DNA of 64,000 nt, from assembly GCA_026120035.1 (NCBI GenBank), contig JALRME010000005.1:1364001-1428000 (forward strand). Direction: 5' to 3'. This document shows positions 23,020 to 33,957 of this stretch, piece by piece. How positions within the stretch are numbered: position 1 is the first letter of the stretch; each line of letters starts with the position of its first letter. A program made the translations under genes and the position numbers. The notes below the pieces were generated by a model. That model was given only the letters and a program-made list of their open reading frames with translations, did no database searches and was not told where the DNA came from. This DNA comes from Coleophoma eucalyptorum. Lineage: Eukaryota > Ascomycota > Leotiomycetes > Helotiales > Dermateaceae.

Positions 23020-24247
23020 TCAAAGCCTGCTACTTTTAGTCGCATCGGCTGCTGGCAGGGCCAAAGCTGCCTGGTCAACCTGATCAATGACACCCATAAC
23101 CGTTCTAACATTGACATATCCCTCGTCTGGACTCGCCCATGTATAATCTTTCCATGTACCCATACATTCCAAGATTCCGGTAGCCAGCTCTTGGATATCA
23201 GATCTTCGCTTCAAACTCCATTCTTTCTTGTCTGCATCAGCCTTGACAGGTGAGATATCTAGCCCATCAAGAACACTGTGCCAGACCCGCATAGTTTCTT
23301 CAAGTTCCCCAATATTCGAGACACCCATTACTGAGATACCAACACCACCCTTTCCACCCACTTTGGCACCCTCTTTTGCCCAGTGCTCCAATCCCCAGCG
23401 GATTGCGACCACCTCTAGTCGCTCCCCTTTGCTCTCTACAAACCGAGCGGCCTTTTGAACGGCGTCTCGAAGAGGTTGGGGAGCAGGATGGAAATCGCCC
23501 TTACCACCGACAGGAACACCGACACTCCTCAAGAGGCCCATTCCAAGCGGGCTGGCGTTTGGCACGACCTGAACACCCGCCTTCAATAATCTCTCCACGC
23601 CCAGCGTAAGAAGAGTCGTGTTTTGCAGAGTGTAGTTCGCATAGCTCATCACACAGTCAAGTGGCTCCCCGGTCTCTTTCAGCACCAATTCCGCCAACTC
23701 GCACAATAATGGGACAGGATAACCGCTAATACCAATATACTTAATGGTTCCTTCTGTGTCACGTATCCTTCGCAGCTCATTGATGGCAGTAAGGACTTCT
23801 GCAGGGGTGACGAATTCGACATCGTGGCAGTAGACAACATCAAGGTATTTTGTGTGGAGGCGTTGGAGCGATCGCTGAATCGAGTAGCGCACCCACTCTG
23901 CAGAATAATCAAATTCACTACCCGCAATGCGTCCGACCTTGGTGACAAGAAAATATGACTCTCGTGGGTGGTTCGCAAGAACATAGGGACTCTGCAAGGC
24001 TTTGCCTGTCGAATATGTTAGTGGTTGGCATGAAATACTGGCTTTAAATATATATACCCAAGAGTTCCTCTGAAGGGCCGTAGTATGGGGATGTATCGAA
24101 CGCGTTCACGCCCATGGACAAGGACTTTTCGACAATCGTAGTGGTTGGAAGCGCAAAAGCATCATCGTTGTAAAGATTGTTGAATGTCGCTGTGCCACAG
24201 ATAAGTGGTGGCAGAACAGTAGAGAGAGGAGGTTGAGTCTTCGGCAT
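23020..24247 (-). CDS. Aldo-keto reductase, ARA2-like D-arabinose 1-dehydrogenase
   Basis: Likely oxidises D-arabinose (or L-galactose-type sugars) to the lactone with NAD+, a step toward erythroascorbate in yeast. Exons 24058-24247 and 23020-24005 (52-bp intron, phase 1) give 391 residues. The catalytic tetrad is visible: Asp and Tyr in NAFDTSPYYGPSE, Lys in FLVTKVGR and His in VVYCHDVEF. GTIKYIGISGYP and ASPLGMGLL are family strands, and GISVMGVSNIGELEET is the cofactor loop near the C-terminus. The protein matches the ARA2 subgroup better than generic AKRs by its RIAGSEFDYSAEWVR stretch and long C-terminus. It lies head to tail with the Zn2Cys6 gene. Confidence 0.87.
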
Positions 24248-24989
24248 ACTGGGCGGTGTTCGTCTGATGTGGATGAAGAAGCAGAAGAGTAGTTTGCGCG
24301 CGAGAGAATGAGGTTTTCAAGATCGCAGAAGGTTGAGGATAGAATTGATAGATATGTGATCTTCGAGCCCGGCTATAACATGGTGATACGAGTGTTTTGG
24401 ATTCGTAATTCTGGACTGTAGTGGACTAGGAGGGCAATGGCTGAGGGGTTTGGCAGTGGTAAGAAGCAGGTGGGTTGGATGTGGCACGCAAGCGGCTTGG
24501 CGACTGTTTGATTTCCCTCGGAGTGGAGCTCTATCTGATCTATTTGGTGCTTCCAGAGCTTGAGTTTGAGGCTTATATGCTCTGGATTGGCTTCTATAAT
24601 GCGTTTTGTGAAAAGAAGGAGGAAATGTGTTCTGGAAAAACGGAAAGTCATCCGAAGTTGCGATATGCAGGTGGGAAGTGGTAAGCAGTCTAGATGTTTG
24701 CAGCATTTTCTCATCATAGGCCAGGACTTAGTACCGGCAATCGAAGACGCCAAGACATCAAGCATTCAAAAAAAAACCAAAGTATGCCTCAGATGCCTTT
24801 GGCTTGCAACGTACCAACACGAATTTCATGACCTTGCATTGCATCCCATCCCGAAGTCTGGCAGCTGTGGTTCTCTGCTTGGTTTCAAGGCCGGCTCTGC
24901 TTGCGAATCCCATGTTTCGCTCGACGCAGATCGCTACGGTAATTTATCGACTGTCACCCTTATCTGAGGTCCGAGACCCCCGATAACAT

Positions 24990-25029
24990 CACGTGAAACA
25001 TCTACATCAATGTAGATCGACGTCACGTG
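24990..25029. promoter_or_regulatory. Palindrome flanked by two CACGTG E-boxes
   Basis: CACGTG occurs at 24990-24995 and again at 25024-25029. Between them is a perfect inverted repeat, ATCTACAT (25000-25007) and ATGTAGAT (25010-25017), with a 2-nt spacer. The arrangement is almost symmetric. CACGTG is the known target of bHLH and bZIP-type factors. It is about 745 bp upstream of the ARA2-like start. Confidence 0.5.
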
Positions 25030-25067
25030 CGGAACATCGGAACAGAAGCACTGTCACCCGTCTTACT

Positions 25068-25105
25068 GTAAGTAAGTAAGGTAAGCTGGTAAGGTAAGTA
25101 AGGTA
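25068..25105. repeat. TAAG/GTAAG-rich simple tract
   Basis: Irregular run of GTAAG and TAAG units just after the E-box element. The strand looks like repeated splice donors, but no coding sequence surrounds it. Confidence 0.6.
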
Positions 25106-27162
25106 GCCAAGACGTGGTATTTTTCTATCTTGCGTCTCAAACTGCCCTTCCTTTTTCAGGACTAGCGTCCCTACTCTCCCTGCGCTCCCGGTGGCCTTCG
25201 CCCTGAGAACTCCCGAGCACGAGCTAACGTAAGCATTCTTCTCGGCTAGAGATTATTTGTCTTACACTTGCTCTGCTAGGAATCTGCTGCATCTGGATGG
25301 ATCGTCACATGAATTCGCAGTAGAATCAGATGAACGCGCCTGTACCGCTTCATGCTAGGAGGGACGGAGAATAGATGCCTGCCGTAGTAAGGAAATTAGC
25401 AGAGCAGGCTATGGGGGGATCCACGACAGCCTTGCGCATCTACAAGAATACAGTACTGTTGCCGGGATCCTGCCGCTTACCTTACTAAATATTACTCCTC
25501 GAGCCCACTCTACAGCTGCTCAACTGTCCAAGTCCATGTCAATGTCAAGGCTCAACCCAACTCAACTGCCCAAGTGCCTAATTTCAGTCCACCTCAATCT
25601 GGCCGTTTAGAGTGCCGGTTTCACGCCTCCCTTTTAGCAGCAACCCAAACGTGACAACGTAGGGACAGGCTTGATTGAACACTGGACTATTTGCCGCTTG
25701 CATGAAATCAGGTACGGATTCAACGCGACAAGGACTTGACTCTCGAGTGCTACGGCAAGGAAGGCCAGTACACGCACAGCATTCCAAAGATTCCAGAAGC
25801 AAGCTTTGAATGTCGTACTCTTTGACGCTCGTGCATCGCATCGGTCAGTGGATTCTTCTCGCAAATATTGGTCAGCATGTCACTTTGGCTTTTGCTGCTC
25901 ATTTCGTTTCCTGGTGCATGATGACATTCTACACAATGCGATTCAGGCTGATATGGCATTGGCCGACTTCTGCATTGGCTTGTTTGATCTGGTTTGATGG
26001 CGGACTGAAAGCAGGTAACTGGGACTCGAATACCAAAGCAGGGAAAAGGTACAGGGCGAGCGTAAAGCTTGAAAGCGGTGGGCAAGTTCCTGGACTTGAC
26101 CTTGGTTGGCCACGATGATCGCTGTCGTTTGCGAAGGGACTGGCAGTATACTTTGTATGTTTAGTGCTGGGTAGCCACAAGGCAAATAGCGTGGCCAAGC
26201 CAACTGTAGCACACTGGCTGCCAATAACAGGATTAGGACGTACAGCTCTCATCTACTCGGTGACTATGCCAACTACCTCAAAGCGGGTTGTCTAACGTTG
26301 GGCACTGTTGAGCAGAAGTGAAGCGATTAGGTGAGAGAGGTAGGTAGACAGGTACCAACCGCCCAGCTTTGTTCCTTTTGGGCGGCCACGGCAAGACCAG
26401 GAAATTCAAGGCGCATATCGCAGGCTGAGATTAGAAGAAGGAGACAACTCATCGCTCGTCGCCTCTGATAATTAACGAAAAAGTCAAATAATAAGCCGCC
26501 TTGTTCTCTTGTCCCTCGTCATCTCCTCTCTACTGTGTACTGTCCCTCCCCCTCTAGACTCAAGGCCACGGACCTCGGATATCGCGGCCGTCGTTCAAGC
26601 TGGAAGCACTGGCAAGCAAGCATCTGAGCAACCAAACCAAACGCCAGCACGCACAGCAACTCAAGCTGTGTCATCATTATTCCGCACTTCCATTTCAACC
26701 AAGTGCAACCCCGACCCGACCGAACATCAACAACCTCACCTTATTCTCCTCTCCTCACCCTCACCATCACCACCACCTCCTCGTGAAACCCTCTCTCAAC
26801 GCTCCTTCTCACACGCAATCACCGCAAAGGAACAGCACGTTCATTGCCGATGACATCAGAGATCATGCACCCGACCGTTGATTGAAAAAGTCTTGATGCC
26901 ATATCCACTCACGAGCATCTTCCCTGTCTTAGCTTTATCTTTGAATCAGCTCGTGTGATCCGACGTCGTTCAAATCTGTGGCTGGCAACACACCCATCCT
27001 GTATCTTCCCCACGCTTGCCGAAACCGCATAAACGCACGACCGGACACGAATCCCTCTCCTTTCTTTGCGTCTTGTTGTCGTCGCAGTCGATATTTGCTA
27101 TTCCTGATAAAAAGGTTCTCCTCTTCCGGTTGTTGCGGACCTCGACAAGTCTCCATCTCAGT

Positions 27163-29810
27163 ATGGGTAACAACAGCACCAAGGAATCGCGGGGTCCCGA
27201 CCCGGCAACACACCTTGGTCGATCACACTCCGGGAGTAATCCTGCCTCCCAAAACGCTGTTGTATATGGCGCTCGAGCGGGGCGAAGTAGCAGACCGGAT
27301 TTGTCCTTCTTGGGCATTGGCTCCAGCTCTACTCCGGAGCAACCTGAGCGACGGGAAACGAAACAAGAAAGGGAGGCTCGCAAGCTGGAGAAGGAGAGGG
27401 TAGCCCGGGAGAAGGAGAGGGAGCGAAGTATCAAGGAAGAACATGTTGATGGCGGCTTTCTGGTGACAATGGGAGTCTACACCGGCACGGAAGATTTCAG
27501 CAAGCCGACTGTTCGTCAGCTTATGGTATGCACGACTCCTGACATTCTTCCTTTAAATGCTGATGATGTTAGATTGAGCGACGAGTTGCTCCGTTCTGGC
27601 GGGGTCTGAATGACTTCAGTGAGAATTGGACTGAACACCAGTTGGTTGCAGCGGGGCGAGGACTTCCAATCCCCGCCGCAGATGAGATTCCAACGACTTT
27701 ATCGACAGAGTCTCCGCGCGCCTCGAATCAAAATATCAACAGCCTCACCGTGCCAATCAACTCGAGATCCCTCTCTGCTGCTTCCGATGCCTCCGGCAAT
27801 CTCTCTCCTTCACACCCGGCCTTCTCTCTTCCTTCGCCCACCTCACCAATGCAGCCCTCAGCTTCCTCTCATTCCCCATTCCGAGCGCGATCGAAAACGC
27901 TTGCATCTCTCACGACTTCCAAAAACCCCTCACAGACTGATATGGCACCTAAGGAGGTACAGCTTCCTAATGACCCTTATGTCAATGGCCAAGCGCTCGA
28001 AGTTTTCCTCTACAAAGACTCTATCGAATGCCCCATTTGTTTTATTTATTACCCGCCATATCTTAACAAAACTAGGTGTTGCGATCAGTTGATCTGCTCC
28101 GAGTGCTTCGTGCAAATCAAGAGACCCGATCCACACCCTCCCGAGCATGGCGACTCGCCAAGTGCAACACCTGCCACAGAAGAGCCAGAAGCATTGGTTT
28201 CCGAGCCTGCATGTTGTCCATATTGCCAACAGCCTGAATTTGGTGTCCTATACGAACCTCCACCATTTCGCAGAGGTCTTGCATACGCCCTACAGGGCCA
28301 GAATATTGCTAATTTCTCCTCCGCGATGTCCTCCTCATCTTCGATCAATTCCGCCGCCAGCCCAACTCTTGCGCCAATAGAGAGAAATAAGAGGCGAACT
28401 ACGTCTATATCCGCCAATGCTTCGACAGTCATTACCACAGATCGGGTGCGTCCGGATTGGGCTACCAAGCTGGCAGCTGCAAGGTCTCACCTAGCTCGAA
28501 GATCAGCAGCAGCGACTGCTTTACACTCAGCAGCATATCTAATGGGGAACAACGCTACAGACAGCAGGAGCTTCGGTTTCAGCGGCCGAAGTAGGTTTGG
28601 CAGAATGCGCGCTGATAGCGGATCCCCTGCCAGTGGTTCAGCAACTCCGTCTCAAGCAGGTGAAGCTGGTGGTCGTCCGGCAGATCCAATGGCGCACTTC
28701 AGACCTGGTCTTAGAGACGACGGCTCTTCGAGGAGGCGAAGTCGGATTGAAGATCTGGAGGAGATGATGATGATGGAGGCTATCAGATTGAGTCTTGCTG
28801 CTGAAGACGATCGAAAGAGGAAGAATGAGAAAGAAGCAATGAAAGAGGCCAAAAAGAAGGCAAAGGAAGAGAAGAAGAAGGAGAAGAAGGAGAAGAAGGT
28901 CTACGGAAGTGGCGCTAGTTCAGCCAGTGGAAGTACCCTGAGTCTGTCGCTACCTGGAATTGGTAGAAGACGAGGAAATAGCGGTGCAAGTCATCTAGCG
29001 AGGGAGATTACCCCCGAAGCCGTAGACTCTTCGGATTCTAAGGGGAAGGCCGTTGATCGGGGTGGCTCTGCTTCCTCAGCTCCTATTGATGTTGCGCCCC
29101 GGCCCGGATCCAGTGCAGCTGCTGGCGCTAAACGCGTCGAGACACCTAGTTTGACGCCCGAACATTCATCCTTATCTGCTGCTAGGGCACCAGAGAAGCC
29201 TTCTCATCTCAGACAAATGAGCAATGCATCTAGTCCGTCTTCTTCTTTCAGCGAGTCGGTGCCTAATAGCCTGCGAAACGGAGTGCAGGGTTCATCCTCA
29301 AGTCTGGATGTTGCAGGAGGAAACGCTGAAAGAAAAACAGAGGATGAGGAGGGTACAGAACCTTTATTCAATTTTCGTAGCCTGGCAGGTATGCTTGGTG
29401 AGGAGGACCCAGACGACAAAGACGTCGCCAAGCATATCGAGCATTTGGGAGATGGGGAAGGCGAAAGCTCAAAGGTGATCCCGGCTACTACAAATGGCAA
29501 TCGTTCCAGGAGTTCATCTCATGTTGAAGATCTTGTTGGCCTGGATCTAGGCGCAGGGACTCCTGGAGCAATGGATGCTAGCATGTCTACAGTCAAGTCC
29601 GACACGACACTCATTGCATCAGGAATGGATATTGGGAACTTGGGCGAGTCTGACGGGCAAAAGAAACAGGCTACAGTTCTGGAACCTCAACGGGGTACAC
29701 CTGAAGTAATGATTACACCCGAGACGCCAGCAGCTCTGAGCAAGGAGCACGAGAGTGCAAAACAACTTGGAGCAGGCTGGTCTCACGGAACCACCGAGAT
29801 CATGCAATGA
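27163..29810 (+). CDS. SIP5-like protein with RING-type zinc finger
   Basis: Homologue of yeast Sip5, which interacts with the Snf1 kinase and the Reg1/Glc7 phosphatase. Exons 27163-27525 and 27573-29810 (47-bp intron, phase 0) encode 866 residues. The start MGNNSTKE fits an N-myristoylation signal (Gly2, Thr6). Near residues 84-120 are a basic coiled segment and [11 protein letters not shown]. The core after the intron is [24 protein letters not shown]. The zinc finger (about residues 274-345) has [31 protein letters not shown] and, after an acidic insert, [14 protein letters not shown]. The rest is low complexity: serine-rich, a lysine/glutamate run at about 28840-28900, and acidic stretches. 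E3 ligase activity is possible from the RING-like layout but not shown. Confidence 0.88.
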
Positions 29811-30226
29811 GATTTTACGGTGCGATAATTCACGACATTGTAATGAAAGACGGGAAATTGAAAACCCTTCCATCAGGATGTAGGTAGCGTGCGCAAAGAG
29901 GGACTTTTTACATTCAGTGTTATTATTATATATGGGTATGGCCTTCCTTTATTGGCGTTTTAAGGATAAATATTATTTATGCTTTGGATTCGGGAGGAGG
30001 GATCGGTTTTCATTTTTTAGGCATCAGTGGACTGGCGTTCGGGAGAGGAAGGGGAAGGGATAATGGGGTGAGGATTTTCCAGACTTGAAATAGACGCTCT
30101 TTATAACATCGAGTGGCAGATGAGTGATGGAATGGGAATCTGGTATCGATGGATGGAATGGACGGATGGAATGACACGCTGGATGGAGCTGACAAGAAAG
30201 CATTGGATAGTTCCTTGTTCTTATTC

Positions 30227-30245
30227 GTAGGTAGGTAGGTAGGTA
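30227..30245. repeat. GTAG microsatellite
   Basis: Four full GTAG units plus a partial fifth, in the 3' flank of the SIP5-like gene. Confidence 0.8.
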
Positions 30246-32199
30246 TAGAAAGAAAGCATTTCAAATAATGGTCGTTCATGCTGTGCATTATGCTCTTATT
30301 TTTCCTCCTGCAACAAGTCCCATTGTCCAGCTTCGGATTCGATGGTGGATTAGCTCTCTCGCTTGACCTTCTCATTTGCCGAAGCAACAGCAAGTCAACA
30401 AGCGACGGGGGCTGGCGATATGCATTTACCATAAGCTCCAGGTTTGTCTCTTTGTGGTCTCAGTGACCAGATTTTTTGTTCATTGACTATCCGTTCATGC
30501 TCTGAATGTTGAGTGAGCCTTTCAGGGACTGGGTTTCTACTTCCTTGCGAGAACTCCGGCTCGTTGAATATTCTAGGATAAGGACTGTTGGAACTCGAGA
30601 TTCTGAATTCACAAGTTTATCCCAATAAAGTTTTTGGGGGGGGGGGGGATTCGTCCATTCATCCTGCGATAATCCCCATACTCTCTCTTTATGCTTTTTT
30701 AGCATTCATTAGGAGATCGCCGTGGAATTTAAAACTCAAATCCCTCCTGAGCGGTCTCCAGCGGGTGGTTAAACAGATAACGGATACTGGACTACGTGCG
30801 AGGTAGCAACCGTGGTCAGTATCCGTTGTGAACATGCGCACGAGCGGATATGCGGGGATGAAGCTATGTGTTTACAGGAGAGGACATGGAGATGATTTCT
30901 TACCTTCAAAAAATGAGGGCCACTTAATAGTTTTCAGGGGCAATATATACTACGGCCATAGATCAATCTTGCTTGCGCTACAGCTGTTTCAAGCATAAAA
31001 GTGGAGCGTCTTGCCTGAGCGGGCATGAAACCGTCATATTGCAATCGTTCGACAGATGAGCTGTATACAACTGACTTGGCATCAACCTGTGGTGTGATAT
31101 ATCTGGGACGTTACATTATGTGTGTCCTTCAAGCTAGATCTATTCCCCCACGAAGTCAAATGAATTGGAATACTTATATGCACAGGAGCCCTCCCAATTT
31201 TTCAAGGAATACAATTGAATATCCTTGTGACGGTCTGTTTCAATATTCACAACCAACCCAGCCCGCGCCAAAATGCCCAAAAACGAGGGTTTCGAGATGA
31301 ATATACTTTCAGCAGTCTTTCCAAGGTATTGATTTGCCAGTTTGGCATAGGTGGCATAGGTCCCAAATTAAAGAAAAGGCCAGGACAGAATGCCTTCAAA
31401 TTAGTCATATCGCAGGATGTGTGACCTATATCGGATATCACACTCAATAAAGGTATGCATTCCTGTGATTCCGCTTCTGCAGATCAATTAGCTGAGTGCT
31501 GACCTCTTCCAGAATACATCTTCGCAAGACACCCGTTGCTGAATATCCGACGGCATGCCTGTTCTTCATTAGCTACCAGTCAAACCATGACGTACCATCC
31601 ACCATCCCTTCACCTCATCCCCAAGAGTCATTGTAACAGCTTCAATACATCCACGGCTTTGCTGCCTAGATGTCCCATGTTTTCGGTGAGATCATATTAC
31701 CAACTTTGGCAATGCCAATACTTCGAATGCAGAAGCCGCTTCCCTTGCTGTAAGTCCTGATGGGGAGGAAGAGGATGCATACATCCTTCTGCAACAGGAT
31801 CCTGGGGAACGAAACAGTGTAGGAAGTTGGACAAGCCTGGTAATATATAGCTGAGAAAGATCATGCATCCAATTGGAACAACATGCCGCGGTGACAGAAT
31901 ATGAGAATCCAATGTAATGTGGTTTAGTTGCTAAGATGTCCATTCTGATACCCAAGGATTGTGCCACCTCTGCACTGATGACCTTACAATCAGAAGGATA
32001 TGCTTTCTAATTACAAAATCCATTAAAACATCGAGACGGGCGGATGTGTACATTGATTACCTTACGAGGACATGGCCCCAGGAATGCAAGAACCAGCCCT
32101 GGATCCGTCTTATAAGTTGATCGATTCGCTGACAAGTCTCCACTTCTCTTACTTGCCCAGATACTGCCGTCTCAAACCCCTACGACTTCTGGGTTGAAT

Positions 32200-33250
32200 T
32201 ACACGGCGGTATCCTGTTGTATAAAAGCTACTCCTAAAACTTCCTGTTTGCCTACATATCGTCCGCTAATGTATCTACCTCGTGTCTCAGTCTAGCCTTG
32301 AAATTCAATGGTGAGGTATATCACAGAGCGAAAAAAGGAATGTCCAGAACCCACCTTTAGTTACGAATAGCTACTACTGGATTTAACTATTACCTTATAA
32401 TAGATTAAATAGTGCAATCACAAGCAAGGGATACTTTACAACAGGTTATGAAGTTGCTCGCTACACGGGATATTCGCTTAACAACTATCTTATAACTAGA
32501 CGCATGCCAGGGGGTTTTCATGTGCTTTTGGGATAGATTTAGAATATTTGTAATCGTCTAAGCCAACTTCATTGGCTTTGAGGTTTGTTGAATCTCATTC
32601 TAGCTCTTCTAGTCGCCTAATCAGTGATCTACCTAAGTGCAACGAACCTCTGGCGAAGTGTCTACGTAGGACTTCCAACTTTAATCTGTATGGTATCTCT
32701 AAGTAGCTAGTTGTAAACCTTATGAAAGAAATGCTTATTTTAATGTAAACTACCATACAATACTATATATAGACCTTATAAATATTAGGCTGATCTTCGG
32801 CTGGCTCTAATTTTCGAATAGAGAGACTAATTTACAAGACAGCCTAAGTATTGTAATACTACCTTATACATTACACGTGACTACTTAGTGTGTCTTAATG
32901 ATTTGAGACGTACATTTTTTCGGTAAAGGATAAACCACCGATAACTTATGGAATTAGCCTATAGTGTGTAACAAGACAGCTTAGAGGACAGCTTGGAGAT
33001 ATCGGGTCAGCTAAACAGCTAGTCATTAAGAAGAGTTCAAGAGAAAGGCATTAGCTAAAGATAACAAGTTAAGCAAGCAGGAGTCTAGTCAGTTCGAGGA
33101 CGTCCGAGGAGAAAGAAAGATCACGGAGGACTTAGAAGGAGGCAATAGGATAACCCATATCTATACGTGGACTTTAATCGATGAAACAATTGCCCTGCTA
33201 ATTTGAGGCGAACAAGAGTAGGTACAGAAGTAATCATAACGCCAAGATTA
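32200..33250. other. AT-rich, possibly RIP-degraded relic
   Basis: Compared with its neighbours this stretch is rich in TA steps and in stops on all frames, as left by repeat-induced point mutation of a transposon. Around 33030-33130 a broken frame reads like a basic coding remnant (RGRPRRKKD between stops). No terminal repeats or target duplications were found, so the element type is unknown. Confidence 0.4.
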
Positions 33251-33631
33251 ACGGCAAGCATATACTCTTGTCGAAGACTGGCTCCTCATCAACAACAACC
33301 CTCGTGAACTCCTCATTGAAAATTGTCAGCGCACTAGCTCCTATTGAGTAAACACGACAATAGTAAGAAAGAACAATACCAACAGCTTTATTATTAATTA
33401 TTAGAATAGAATTTATTTGTGGGCGTGGGGGAAAAAAGGCAACGCTGAACACTAGTACTTGAAGAAGCGTAAAGGTAAACACCTCCTTCTCACATACAAC
33501 CACAAACGCAAAAGCTACCTCCTACCTCTTCTCATCACCTTTCACTTTCTCTTCATACAATCATCTTGAAACCTACATTTTCACCTTCCTTATTTCTCTG
33601 AAGGTAGCTGTCACGCGTGAATACAAGTCAG

Positions 33632-33693
33632 GTATGCTCCTACAATCCGTCTAGATCTAAGCGAGCTGCTACTGACTTCATCGAGATACTCAG
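33632..33693 (+). other. Putative 5' leader intron 1 of the 2EXR gene
   Basis: Starts GTATGC and ends CAG, with CTGAC as a possible branch point. It shares the strings GTATGCTC and TGACTTCATC with the next unit, suggesting duplication. Confidence 0.5.
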
Positions 33694-33760
33694 CTTGTTA
33701 CCTTAGATCCTTGTCAACTCTATCTACAGTTCATCACTGCTATTGTGCGAAGAAAGCTAG

Positions 33761-33829
33761 GTATGCTCATGGGTTGCTTCAGATCGAACGAGTTTCCTGT
33801 TGACTTCATCTAGATCTTCTGTTGTTCAG
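33761..33829 (+). other. Putative 5' leader intron 2 of the 2EXR gene
   Basis: Starts GTATGC and ends CAG. It shares GTATGCTC, a TAGATC string and TGACTTCATC with the preceding unit at about 130-bp spacing. Confidence 0.5.
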
Positions 33830-33891
33830 ACTTCCTGGACATTTCCAACCTTCTCCAGTATCTCATCAACTCTCATTTGACAACTCTGTCG

Positions 33892-33941
33892 GTAAGCTTA
33901 GTGTTTACTTATTGAGGTTATCTATCGCTTACACATATCAG
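33892..33941 (+). other. Putative 5' leader intron 3 of the 2EXR gene
   Basis: GTAAGC donor and ATCAG acceptor, ending 16 nt before the ATG at 33958. It is not obviously related to the two units upstream. Confidence 0.5.
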
Positions 33942-33957
33942 CTGGTCTGTCGTCGCC

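Larger units (their letters stand above)
24248..27162. other. Long intergenic region (2.9 kb), divergent promoters
   Basis: Lies between the starts of the ARA2-like gene (minus) and the SIP5-like gene (plus). It holds an E-box/palindrome element (24990-25029), a TAAG-rich tract, and a pyrimidine-rich part at 26500-26830 that is probably the SIP5 promoter or leader. Frames on both strands at 25584-26252 overlap each other and have no recognisable domain, so no gene was called. Confidence 0.55.
29811..33957. other. Long gene-poor region (4.1 kb)
   Basis: No frame with a recognisable domain. It begins with the SIP5-like 3' region and a GTAG microsatellite, includes a 13-G run at 30636-30648, turns AT-rich from about 32200, and ends in the intron-bearing leader of the 2EXR gene. 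Confidence 0.6.

Noticed and set aside
25068..25105. GTAAG run as a cluster of splice donors
   Set aside because: No exon sequence adjoins it; a simple repeat is the plainer reading.
25584..26252. Several 80-110 codon frames on both strands
   Set aside because: They shadow each other with no domain, and likely lie in regulatory DNA upstream of SIP5.
30636..30648. 13-G run as a G-quadruplex
   Set aside because: A single G tract without partner tracts nearby; may even be a sequencing or assembly length error.
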